Origin: Aphelidium insulamus
Taxonomy: Eukaryota > Aphelidiomycota > Aphelidea > Aphelidiaceae
Assembly (NCBI GenBank): GCA_036784855.1
Contig: JAZDSV010000017.1
Location: 1 to 64,000 of the forward strand
Reading direction: 5' to 3'
Length of the DNA: 64,000 bases
Shown here: positions 11,986 through 22,788 of the stretch, one piece after another
Numbering within the stretch: the first letter of the stretch is position 1
Layout of the letters: each line of letters opens with the position of its first letter
Notes under the pieces: model-generated
Seen by the model: only the letters and a program-made list of their open reading frames with translations
Told to the model about the DNA's origin: nothing
The model's database searches: none
Made by a program: the position numbers and the translations under genes

Positions 11986-14863
11986 ATGACTGTCGTGGCC
12001 GCACCTGTTGTGCCGTTGCCCCTGCTGCGCGCGCAGCTGTCGGAACTGCTGGACAAGTTGAATGCCGACCTCGAGGAGCTCATCAACCGCGACTACGCAG
12101 ATTATATCGATTTGGCGGGACAGCTGTCCGGAGTGGAGGACCACCTGACTGCCATACGGACACCTGTGCAGTCTATGGCCACTCGTCTGCATGTGGGTGG
12201 CGCTCATCTGGTTGGATCTGTGCTCAATGATGCTGTGAAGGTCATGCGGAGCGGCCTTGATGACATAATTGAGCAAGTGCGCGCTACCTTTGACCGCCGT
12301 GCCGACATTCAGCGTCACAAGGTGTGCATACTGTGTGCCTGTATGTCAATGCATGTAGTTATAGTGTGCTACTACTATTGATGAATGGAATATGATATGA
12401 ATGGAAGTTGTTACATGCATGCACGTAGTATAGTATATAGGCCTTTGTGTATGTGAATGAAAGTTGCTATTTGCATGTGTATCTTTGTGGTATATGGTTT
12501 ATAAGCGCACGGCAACAAGTGATTCCGCCAGGCAACTATTCGCACGGCGATAAACATCCACGAATCCTTGGCCAAAGTTGAGCGCTGGCTTCAGAATGGC
12601 GCTGACGGTGATGGCAACGCATCGACTGCCAAAGTGGACGCCATAAAGTTTTTGGGACGAGTCGCCTCCGAAGTGAACCATCTGCGCTTTCTACTAGCGA
12701 GCAGCTCGCCCGGTCTGGCTGTTGTGGCGCACACTAAATCAGTATGTTTCATCGCTGTGGATTGTACTACTTTGTAATATGCACAGCGTGTCACTCGCGT
12801 GGTCGACTCCCTCAATGATCGGGTGGACGCAATGCTGCGAAGCTGCTTTGACCAACATTCAAGCACGAATGCAAATGACAATGTTGCCGTTGCGCTCAGG
12901 CAGTGTTTGGGAATTTATTATTTGCTGGATCGAGTTGCCGAGGCCGAGCACATCTTCTCTGTCCACGTGGTCCGTCCTCGCGTGCGTCAGGTTCGTACAA
13001 ATCCGATGTATGGATGCAAGATTATGTTTACGTGATGCAACATAGATTCTACAAGGTGCAGCAAGTTCTGCTCAGGACAAGGCGGCGCAGCTGCTGTCGC
13101 TCAAGTCTGGCTCCGAGCATTTGTTGGATACTGTGCGCTCGGAGTTTATTCCTCTAATAGCGCTGGTTGGGACGGACACGCAATCACCGTACCAATTTTT
13201 AGTGAATTGTGTGTGGCCAGAAATAGCCAGCGCGTTACTGCAGCTTGCTGGATCGTTGACTTCACCAAGTGCTCCAGAAGATTTTCACAAGGCTTGACAT
13301 CATTTGCTGTTGTTTACAGCTTAAGCTAACTAGATCTTAGTGCTATATCATCGTCACTACTGCGACAGGCGAGGCGAGCAACTTATTCCCAAAGATTGTG
13401 GTGCATATCGCTTAAATCATTTGATAGATGGAGGCGCTGTGCGGCAGCGCCGCTCAGGTCGAACTTATGCGCAGCGGCGAGGCATATCAGCGCTTATTTC
13501 AAAAGTTTTCGCTAAACATCTACTTTCAAATAAGGTTTTGTTTCTCTCCATTATTCACACTGGTGCTGACGCTGCAGAATGATGGATGTAATCGGCCGAT
13601 TTGAAGAGGCTGCCGTCATCCCACAGCCGCCAGCATTGTTGGAGTGCCAACTCGAACGTACTGAAAGGCAGTCCACCAATGATCCGTGGCAGCCAGCCAC
13701 TCCCACCAGTCGCCTCTTGCTCTCATCAATCAAGAACTGCTGGAGCGATCAAGTCTTTCTGCGCCCACTTGCTGCTCGACTTTGGCGCCTCACGCTCCAG
13801 CTCGTGATGCGCTATGATGGATGGCTGGATCTTGTGTTGAAGCGTGCACTGCCGCTAAGCGAGGTAGGCAGTAAATTTTAAGAGCGGGAGACAATATTGG
13901 TTTCTGATGTTAATGACCATTAGCCATGCTCTTCCGCCGATGGTACTCCTGTCGACCCGCTGCCCTACATTATGTGCTTGATTCGTGATGTGGAATGTAT
14001 AGTACTGGCGGTTGGTAGCTGTTATAGCTTGTGAAATTTCTGGCTAACCATGGCCAGATTCCAGAGTTTCCTCGCCTGCTTATACCGGCAGAATTGATGG
14101 ATAGTGGTCCTGGAGGTGCAATCAACCATTCATGAATTCATTCATGGCATTAATTGATTGTAGAGGATCTGTCAAAGCAGTTGTTGGCGCTGGAAAGGCA
14201 TTGTGTCACCCTGCAATCAAAGGCGGTAGAAACTGTTTCTGCGCAGTGCATCGACATTTGTTCGCTGATTAAAAACGTACCTGCACAATATCGTCGCACA
14301 AACAAGGAGGTATGTAGAGCTGTTATAGGGTATCACTTAATATCACAGGCACCAACGAAATGCTCTTACTTTGTGGCACAAATATTTCGTCCTCTTGATG
14401 CCTTTCTAAGTACATATGCAACTATTTTGCTACCACAGCGTCGACGTGCCATTTTGAAGCTGGTTCTGGATCAAGTGACCGCTAGGTGGGTACTCACGAA
14501 CAATATGTCTAACAACGGCTAAAGCTGTACATGTACAGCTACCACGGAAGGACCGCTGAATTGCTTGCCAATCTGAAAACCGTGGAAGACAGTTTGCGAC
14601 GGCTCCAGCAGAAAAAGGGCAACACCAACAGCAGAAAGGGAGATGATGCACCACTGTCCGACGAAGACAAGATCCGCCTGCAGCTCTACTTGGACGTTGT
14701 GCAGTTTGGCAACGAAGTCAGTAGTGCACACTTCAGCCCATGTCATTTCTCACAAACGTAGATGAAGAGCATTGAACCTGAAATCAACACTGATGGCGTG
14801 CACATGTACTCGCACTTGCTGGCACTGGCGGAGTCAGCTCGGGGCACCAGTCAAGCTCAGTGA
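11986..14863 (+). CDS. COG2: Conserved oligomeric Golgi complex subunit 2
   Basis: COG2 is a lobe A subunit of the tethering complex for retrograde vesicles at the Golgi. Exons: 11986-12321, 12532-12741, 12787-12990, 13046-13291, a short exon from 13341 whose end I cannot fix, 13428-13534, 13578-13863, 13924 to about 14001, 14058-14115, 14164-14309, 14349-14485, 14539-14716 and 14762-14863, about 650 residues. Landmarks: ELINRDYADYIDLAGQLSGVEDHL at the N-terminus; YIVQR-like propeller-free helices in the middle with PYQFLVNCVWPEI; NIYFQIR; SSIKNCWSDQVFLRPLAARLWRLTLQ; AQYRRTNKE; and DEDKIRLQLYLDV near the end. The join between 13291 and 13428 is uncertain; the best reading uses a GC donor at 13292 with branch site ctaac and acceptor at 13340. 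The N-terminus is shorter than in animals and an upstream exon is possible. Confidence 0.88.
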
Positions 14864-14903
14864 AATCAACAGAGACAGAGAACTGTGCACCAAAATGTAT
14901 ACT

Positions 14904-16190
14904 CTAATTGACTGTACTGCCACGATGTTGCTGCAAGGAGCGCAAAAACCGTTCGGCGGCATTGTAAACGGCAAACGTAACCGCGGATGAAGGACCCGAC
15001 TTCAGCAGCGAGGGCAACAGTCCTTTATACAGCCCCAAGAAGCCTTCAACCCGCATTATTTCCGCCATTATGCGCACAACACTCAAGCCGCTGTAGCGCG
15101 GCACATTGTCCACGGCGTACAACGCCCTTGTGGGCCCTTGCACCTTGCAGAATTACAGGGATTCAAATAAACGAGATAGCGAACCTGGAGACGCTTGCGC
15201 ACAACATCCAACGGCATCACTGCAGTCTTACTAACCACTCCAGCGACCACACCGGCCGCCATGTCGATCATTGGGGCCGACCGGGAGTCCGCAAGGCCTA
15301 GTAGCGCTGTACGAGTGGCGCCAAACGTGGCAAACATAATCGCCATCTGTACGATGATCAGATGTCATCATCATAGTCCAATGCACTGTTGGTGTCTACC
15401 ATCGGAACGATCTGCGCCAACGACGGCCAGAGCCCTCGGTAGAACCCACGTGGACCCTCTGACGCGTAGATCAGTTGCACAGCCGACGGCAGGCTGGTGT
15501 ATATCTAAGTCGTAATGCACTGCGCCAAGACAACACAACTGTGTGGACACACCTTCTCCGCGCCCTGTGCAGCAAACCGTGTGCGCAACAAGTCAAACGG
15601 GTATGTCAGTGCGGTGGCAGCAGCTCCAGCCACTCCGCCCGCAACGGCGTCCACGAATGCCACATCGGCATTGGGCTGCGTACTGTGTCAAGCCATACAT
15701 ATAATGTATTATGCATTATGCATTACGACCCACCTGTGCCGCGCGCATGGACCGCCTGACCGTGCCGAATGTGTAGAACTGTGCCGCGCCGTACAAAAGG
15801 TACAAGTACTCTGCGGCCCAGTTGCCCTTCCAGAGTGCCTGCAGCGCCGCAGTAAGTTACGCCTGCCTGAAGCGCCCCGCGCAGCACACGCAGCAGTGAG
15901 TGAGCAGCACCCACCGTCACACCCTCCTCGGCAACCAGGCGGCGCCACGTCTGTATTATGGACGGGTATGCAGCTCCGTGGCCAGCGCGAATGCCACTCC
16001 GCAGATCCGTCTGCAGCTGGAACCGGATCTTGACCACGTCGAGCGGTGCAATGACCATGCGGGACACCATTCCGGCCAGTGCACCGGCAGCCGCCTGCTG
16101 GTAGGCCGGCAGTGCAGATGGCAGTGGCAGCCGAGGCGCGTCTGCCGAGGAAGAGGGGGCCATGCTACGAGTGTCTGAAGCATTGGCCAT
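14904..16190 (-). CDS. TPC1: Mitochondrial carrier, thiamine pyrophosphate carrier type (SLC25A19/TPC1)
   Basis: Six exons (16190-15915, 15838-15734, 15675-15553, 15504-15400, 15346-15185, 15143-14904), all phase 0, give 336 residues. The three tandem carrier repeats each show the Px[DE]xx[KR] signature: [21 protein letters not shown] and [11 protein letters not shown]. The first motif with [18 protein letters not shown] and the later [15 protein letters not shown] match the TPC1 branch that exchanges cytosolic thiamine pyrophosphate across the inner membrane; substrate assignment rests on remembered similarity and is less certain than the family. The stop is 40 bp from the COG2 stop (convergent). 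Confidence 0.85.
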
Positions 16191-16232
16191 GTCTATTTGT
16201 TGTGTGTGCGTGTGCGCCCGCCGTCCGTGCTG

Positions 16233-17383
16233 TCAGTGCTGCGGCTGTTCGACGCCGCCCGTGACAAACGCGTCAATGCGCCGCGCCATCGCACTCAACC
16301 GGTGCCGCGGTATCAGGTAGACGCGGCGTTCCGGTGCTATGCCGCAGTCGCTGAACACGCGCATTGCATCTGTCTCGCGCGATGCGTCCGTCTGCGGCGG
16401 CACATAGCCAAACTGGCACTCGGCAAACTGTTCATTGGGTAAGTGGACATACACTATAATGAAGGCGGCTGCATCTGTACCTCTGCCAGTACTTCCTCTT
16501 CGGCCTGGTAGAAGAAGATTTGCTGCTCGTTGGCTTGTGCTGCTGGTTTGATCTTGGTTTTGCCGCCCTTCTTGCTCCTCTTGCTGCTTCCAGGGGCACC
16601 GGAACTGCCTCTGGGGCTCTCAGCGCTTTCCTCCTCCACTTCCTCTTCCTCAGCATCCAAGCGGCTGGCAACTTCGCGAAATACCTTGACAATCATCACC
16701 ACATAGTCCACGGTGTCGGAGCAAACAGCCAGTTCCTCCACGAGCAGCGCGTATAATCGCGGTGCAATCTGCGGTGGCACGTTTAGCAGCCTCTCGCTGA
16801 TAAGCCATCCAATGGAGCTCTGTTCCAGTATGGACTTGGCCGCTGATGCCGCGGCGCCGTCCCGACATGCGTTGCACTTTTTTATCATGAACTTCTTCAA
16901 GCTCTTTACGCACTCGTTGTCCTGTAGTTGTGTATATTAGCTTTTTGTACACATATACACATTAGTACTGCACGTACGGCGTGCTGGGTCCAGCTGAGCC
17001 AGCTAATGAACGCGTATGGATCTGATTCCGTATCCGCGCCGCCGCCATCCACATCAGCCACATCAGCAGTTGACGAGTCATCCTCGTCGTCGTCAGCCAC
17101 TTTGACCACGGTGCCGAGATGCTGCTGCCGCACAACAATATCCGCCACCTCGCTCGTGTTTATCATATCGTGGTCGCCGGCCAGCAGTTGGCCTAGCATC
17201 TGCTTGATGGCGTGGAAATCCGACTCACGCGGCGCTTTAAAGTCAAAGTCCACATTTATCACCGACGTGGTGTCCTGTAGGAGAAATTCTGTTATATCTC
17301 ACATTGATCTGTCTGGCACTCATGCTTACCGATGCCGTGTCGCCGTCATGCTCAGAGTCGCTTTGATCGTTTTTTCTCTTCAT
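16233..17383 (-). CDS. BCP1: BCCIP / BCP1 family protein
   Basis: Four exons (17383-17330, 17274-16978, 16921-16481, 16427-16233), all phase 0, give 328 residues. The family is nuclear and works in ribosomal protein uL14/eL chaperoning and export in yeast, and in recombination and p21 binding in animals. Recognised from an acidic start, INVDFDFKAPRESDFHAIKQML with the following HDMINTSEVADIVVRQ, then GWLISERLLNVPPQIAPRLY and an acidic/lysine-rich loop before FFYQAEEE, and a C-terminal strand region ending in RRVYLIPRHRLSAM. Length is close to the usual 280-315. The start codon is 42 bp upstream of nothing else on this strand; the TPC1 start lies just past its stop. Confidence 0.85.
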
Positions 17384-17740
17384 TTTACAGTGGTGATCGC
17401 AATAACTCCTGCATGAAGTGGTATACAATGCCTGCCCTGTATCGGTATGCAGATATCTCGTGAACACCAATAGCATTCTGTTGAATACATTATTTTAGAT
17501 GGCACAATATATCTTGTGCACGCGTTGGATGGAATAGGACTGATAAATTGGCTGCTATAAAACCCATTCGCACTTCACCTAAGGCTGCCTTCACCTTACA
17601 GTTACAGGGATATGAAGTGCTAGTAATCACTGAGGAATAAGTACCAATTATAAGCATGTTTATCTATAGAATAGATAGAAAAGGGTGTCTTGCTGCCAGA
17701 GGATGAAAAAAAGAATGAAAAAAGAAAGTCAGGGGGAAAA
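17384..17740. other. Divergent intergenic region
   Basis: About 357 bp between the starts of BCP1 (-) and the prominin-like gene (+). No repeat or conserved element seen. It must hold two promoters. Confidence 0.5.
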
Positions 17741-20186
17741 ATGCGGTACTGTGATTGGCTGGCAAGCAAGCAGCGCCATATTTCCGCAATTGGCGTGCGC
17801 GCGCTTTCCACGGCAACTTGCACTTCTGCAGTGGAAAACGGAATGAATTACTCGCACTCGGGTGCATATTACGGCTTCTACCGCGCCGGGCTCGCGTTGT
17901 CGCAGCTCCTGCACCCCGAGCCCATCACCATCGAGGTGTTGATGGATCCCTATGGTGAGGATTCGCTGCGGCATTCGACGCCCTCTAGCGATAAATACGT
18001 AATGGTACGTGGAAATGAGCGCTCGTATGCCATGCCGTGCACGGCGCTTACTTGCTTGTGTTCAGGAACTGCAAGCCATTCAAGGCATTTGCTTTGGCAT
18101 TGCTTTTTTCCTGCTTTTGGCCGCGCTGGTGTTCCTTATGGTGCGCGTGCTCTACAACGGGTTTGGCGGCCAGGAGCCATCAAAGTTTGGCTACTCAACC
18201 CTGGCCATCTGGTCTACACGCGTCGCCTACTATTTTTTTGCGCTTTGCACCGTGTATGCATCTCATTAATTAGTGTGTATTTATACATGAATTCTCTAAC
18301 TTGAATTTCCGCAGGGTTTTCATCATTTTTGGCTTTGTTGGCAACGTAAAGATGTCGACGGGCATTGGCGCCGTGTCTAAAATCTTTCAGGACACGCTTC
18401 CGCCGCTCAGCTCGCAGCAATTGACGCACATGACGCGCATTGCTGACACCAACAAGGATCTGTTTGCGTCCCTTAATGGCGACCTTCAGAATAGCTTGGA
18501 TGCCACGTGGAAACGCTTTGTCACTGATGAGTTCAAGCCCATGCTGACTGCAAGTAACAACATCACCGCCGCCAACACCACGGAGCTTGCCACGTCCATG
18601 GCAAACATGGGACAGTTGTATGACTCGGCGCATGCAAACCGCGTGGTGGCCGAATCCATTGTACTGCTGCAGATCCCCAAATTGCGCGACGCAGCCAATA
18701 AGACGCCGATCGCCAACCAGTACACCGCCATTCTGGACCAGATGGTTGCGTACTACAATTTCTCCGCCATAGACGATACGATGAGCGGCGTGCGCGGCAC
18801 ATTCAGCAACATTAACGGTGTGAACATTACGCAGCTTGCCAAGGCTTTCCGCGTGCAGATTGACGAGCCTGGTTACGGCGCCGCCTTGTCGGACAACATT
18901 GACAAGTTTAACCCATACATTGCACAGCTCTTCAACTCACTCAACTATGGCGCCTACCAGTGCAAGCTGGCCATTAACTCTGGCCGCTTCGTCTCCAACG
19001 GCACGGAAGGTATGGTCAAGTTTACGCGCCTGGTCCAGATGCTGGGCCCTCTTAATTCGTCTGCCATTCCGGTGATGTACTTTTTTGGCGGCCTGTTCCT
19101 GCTCGCCATGATTGTCGGCGGCGTTGGGTATCCCATGAAGGCACAGCAGGCGATGCTTCCCGCTGCCACTCTGCTGGTGCTGAGCATGGTTGCAGCATGG
19201 GCGCTGGCCGGTTTTATTCTGCCAGCGGCCGTGGTCACAAGCGACACTTGCGCGCAGCCACAGTTCTTCACCAACAACATGGTGCAGCCGCCGCCGAATG
19301 CGCCGTACGGACTCACGCAAGCCGACCTGAACATTCCGTCGTGCGCGGCATGTGAGAAGGACGCCATCTTTCTGAACTGGTCAAAGTTTACGGGCAACGC
19401 CGCCAACATCACTGCGCAGCATTTCGGCGTGCAGCAGGCGCTGAGTGCGCCGTATGCCCCGGACTCTAATGCGTCAGCGTACAATGCCGTAGAAGCGTTC
19501 ATCGCCATGCAGCAACTGCTAACCAAAACGGTGCCAATACCTGCCAGCACCGCACCCTGGGACAAGCCGCTGAACGACCTGCGCAAGAGCAGTAATGTGG
19601 CCGGCAAGACCGACATGGAGGCCATGATCTCGGAGCTGGACATGACCGCGTTCAAGCTAATGGAGAGCACGATTTTGATGTTCAACGACTTTGTGCAGTT
19701 TGTGGCAAGTATTCGATTGTGTGTTTGTGTTGAAGTGTCATTCGCTCACTGTGGGTGCAGGGCAACTCATCGCAAACTATTCCCCTGGCCAAAGTAAAAT
19801 CCGGCTTGGATGCCAACAACGCGCGCTACTCCGAGTCGCTTAACGGGCTGTACCGGAACATGTCTAGCTCGCTTACAACCGTGTCCAACCAGTACGCCGA
19901 GGTGCCGCAGGAGGCCGGTGCATCATGTTCCGCAGCTGCGTCCGCCATGACCGTCAGCCCGGATCTTTTCAAAAATTTCGAGCAGAATCTGTGCGGCGAT
20001 GCAATGTAAGCAGCTTTTAAGGGATATTGTCTGTGCTAACATGTGTACAGTGTCGGACTGGAATCAACGTGGTTTCTGTCGTTGATTGCTGCCACTCTGG
20101 CGGTGCCGGTCGTGATTGCCTGCATCAAGGGCTTCAAGCACATTGCGTTCGCCAGCTATTTTCAGAGCGAGTTCCGCGCATACTAA
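17741..20186 (+). CDS. Prominin-like five-pass membrane glycoprotein
   Basis: Five exons (17741-18004, 18066-18253, 18315-19704, 19761-20005, 20051-20186) give 740 residues. Hydrophobic segments: TM1 (GICFGIAFFLLLAALVFLMV), TM2 (RVAYYFFALCTV then VFIIFGFVG), a loop of about 230 residues with NIT, NTT, NFS and NIT sequons, a TM3/TM4 hairpin (YFFGGLFLLAMIVGGVGY and the LLVLSMVAAWALAGFILPA helix), a second large loop with cysteines and more sequons, and TM5 (FLSLIAATLAVPVVIACI). Two big glycosylated loops separated by a hairpin is the prominin layout; tweety proteins are the main alternative. Prominins mark cholesterol-rich membrane protrusions. No signal peptide is visible, so the true N-terminus may lie in an unseen exon; ATG 17843 is another start. 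The last large exon ends at gcaagt (GC donor) or three bases earlier at a GT. Confidence 0.65.
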
Positions 20187-20285
20187 CCACACTAGTACTC
20201 TCTCCACTACTACTTAAAGCGAATAAATATAACTCACACGTTAATCTATCTGTATATCTAGTAGTTGTGTCGTCAAGAAAGTTGA

Positions 20286-22416
20286 TCACCCAGTAATATC
20301 AATCCAGACCAACAACGTCGCGGGGCTCTCTTGGCCAAAGCAGTCCCAGAGGCTTATCTGGCGATAGCCGGGCTGCAGACAACTGACGGGAAGTGCGTAT
20401 GCCGCGATCAAGTCATCAACATTCAGGTCATCCTTGTCCTTGACGGCAAATCGCACAAATGACAGTTCGGGATCGGTCACGGCGGTGCTGAAGGCAAAAG
20501 TTCCACTTGCCGGAGTAGCCGATGCATGTGGCACGCACTGAGCATTACCCACAAACACCGGGTTGAAGCCGTTGTCCTGCACGCATGCGGTCTTGAACTT
20601 TTCAGCGCGATACAATTCAGCTACACAAGTATTATTCCAAATATATATGTGCGCTATACGTACGCTGATCCAGTGCAGGAATACAAAGCTCCACTTCCAC
20701 GAACGGATCAATGATTTCGCCTTTGGTGTTATTTTGCGGCTTCGGCAACCGGTGCCCACTGATAACGCACACCCTGAGTCGCTGCAAAGTGGCCTTGGAC
20801 GCAGGCACGGCGCTGTTTCGTACCCGCATGGACTCACGTTTCAGTAGATAGCCCGACTTTCCATTCTGTTGAAACAGCCCGCGGTTGAGCTGCAGGCCAG
20901 TGTCCAGCGTTTGATAGTTCAGCGCCACCAACTGGCAGCCGGCTGCCCAGTATCCGATAGGCACGGCATTGGACGAGTCCACTCGCATCCCCGCCGGATA
21001 TATCCTGCTGGTGTAGCAACGATTGTACTCGATGAAGTCTTTAAGCTCATTCTTCACCAGCGCCGTAGCCTACAATAATGCTTAATATAGGCAATTGGAG
21101 TTTAATGAATGTGCACAAACCTTGTTTTCCGAAAAGGAGGACACGCTCTTGAACGTGTGCGTAGACAAACACGCGGCAAATGTAATCATCTTCTTGGACT
21201 GCATGTAGACCGCAAGCGATTGCAATGCCACAGATCCCGCGTGATGCTCCTTTTCTTTTTCCTGCGCTGCATTTTTCAGGGACACCGTGCCGCTCTTGGA
21301 CTTCAAGCCGCGTTTCAGACTGTTGAAGAATGATTTGGATGACTTGGAGTCGAGTTGCGGGTCGGCAGGCTCTTTGTCAGCAGAGAGATCACCGGCAGAC
21401 GCTGTAGCCGCAGCATCGGCGCCCAAAGCACGTTCAGCTGCCTCCATTCCCTCGCAGTCCGAGCTCTCATCGTCCAGATCCTCGGCCTTGGGACCGTCCG
21501 CAGACTGCCTAAGTGCCTTGCCCTTGATGATGATCTTGCCACGCAGAGCTTCGGGACTGGGCATCGCCTTGCCCATCGGGTCCACAGGAACAGTGAGCAA
21601 CATGTCACCCAGAACTTGAGTGAGCAGCGACGCCATCACATCCTGCTGCTTCACGCTGCAATGCACCTCCAACGACAAAATTACTGGGTAGGGCGATGTG
21701 GCAAACGCGTGCTCTTTGACCGTCTCCAGCACCGAGCGGAACGATATCTTGCTCGTGAGAGTGTGGCCGTGGTACACCACTGGCTGTCCCTGCGCACCGT
21801 CCCACACATCCAGCTCCACGCAGCGGCAACCCAGCCGCAGAGCGCGCGAGTAACCATCCACGGAGCTGGCACCCTTCAACTGATCGCCGACTAGGTACGT
21901 GTTGTGCGACGAGTCAATGTAGTAGTGTGTCAGCGGCTGGGTCATGTCGAGACTGAGCAGGGCCCTATCGGGGCGCATCAGCTGCTGTGCAGGCTCGGCC
22001 ATGAAGAGCGCGAATGCCTCAAAGGTGATATGCTCGCCGCCATCCCCGCATGCTTGCTGTGCCAGCACGGTCGCCGTGGCCGAGTCTCGGCGCTGCACGG
22101 TCGTCAAGAAGCGCACAAAGTCGGCCTTGGAGAGGACGCGCGGCTCGGAGCGACTGCCGCCCACGTGTTCAAACAGCGGCAACAGATCCGTGCGCGTCTG
22201 CAGCGCCGACAGCAGCGCCAGGAACTGTGGCCGGCCTATCTGCTTGGGGTCGGGCCCGGTGCGAGCGGCGTCCGCAAACAGCTTCCTGACCGTCTTGTTG
22301 GGGGCGAGCAGGTTGATCTTCTTGAACAGCCTGGCCACCTCGTCCTCGGTCAGCGCGCCATCATTGTTCTTGTCCGCCACCTTCCACAGCGAGTCGGCAT
22401 ACGGAGCGTCTGGCAT
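20286..22416 (-). CDS. Phosphoinositide-specific phospholipase C, delta type without PH domain
   Basis: Three exons (22416-21121, 21069-20664, 20620-20286) give 678 residues. The enzyme cleaves PIP2 to IP3 and diacylglycerol. Domains: EF hands from about residue 8 (calcium loop DKNNDGALTEDE); the X half of the barrel at about 160-305 with catalytic His171 in SSHNTYL, VELDVWDG, and the second His in VVYHGHTLTSK; an acidic Ser/Lys-rich linker; the Y half with YNRCYTSRIYPAGMRVDSSN and GCQLVALNYQT; and a C-terminal C2 domain (GEIIDPFVEVEL, FNPVF, LSFVRFAVKD). The usual N-terminal PH domain is absent: nothing upstream of 22416 to the next gene encodes one. Alternative starts exist slightly upstream. 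Confidence 0.92.
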
Positions 22417-22788
22417 ATAGAGTCGGCGTGGTATTCGTGTGGCTGCGGCTCTTGTTGTTAAATAGCTGTAACGTAACTTGCTTTGTCTTGTTTCCCTTTC
22501 AACTGCTCGGCGATTGTCTTTCCTTTTCCTTGTCGCCTTTCCCCTAGTTTCCTTCTCTCGCGCACTCCGACACACACACACACTTACGTAAATACTAAAT
22601 ACACAGTTGCGTTGAGTGTTTGTCACTCATGGTATGTGCGTGAATATGTATCACTGCGTACTTTGACTAGCTGAGTCTTATTGGCCTATCAAGATAGTTT
22701 TGCTCAAAGTAGGACAATCCTTATTTAGTTGGACAATTTATATCAAAGCAGAGTCTTTAGTACTGTCTAGGTGAGGTCAAGGCATCCG
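22417..22788. other. Intergenic region upstream of PLC
   Basis: About 370 bp between the PLC start and the stop of the supervillin-like gene. It contains a short (CA) stretch near 22571 and pyrimidine-rich sequence on the plus strand. No PH-domain coding sequence is seen. Confidence 0.55.
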
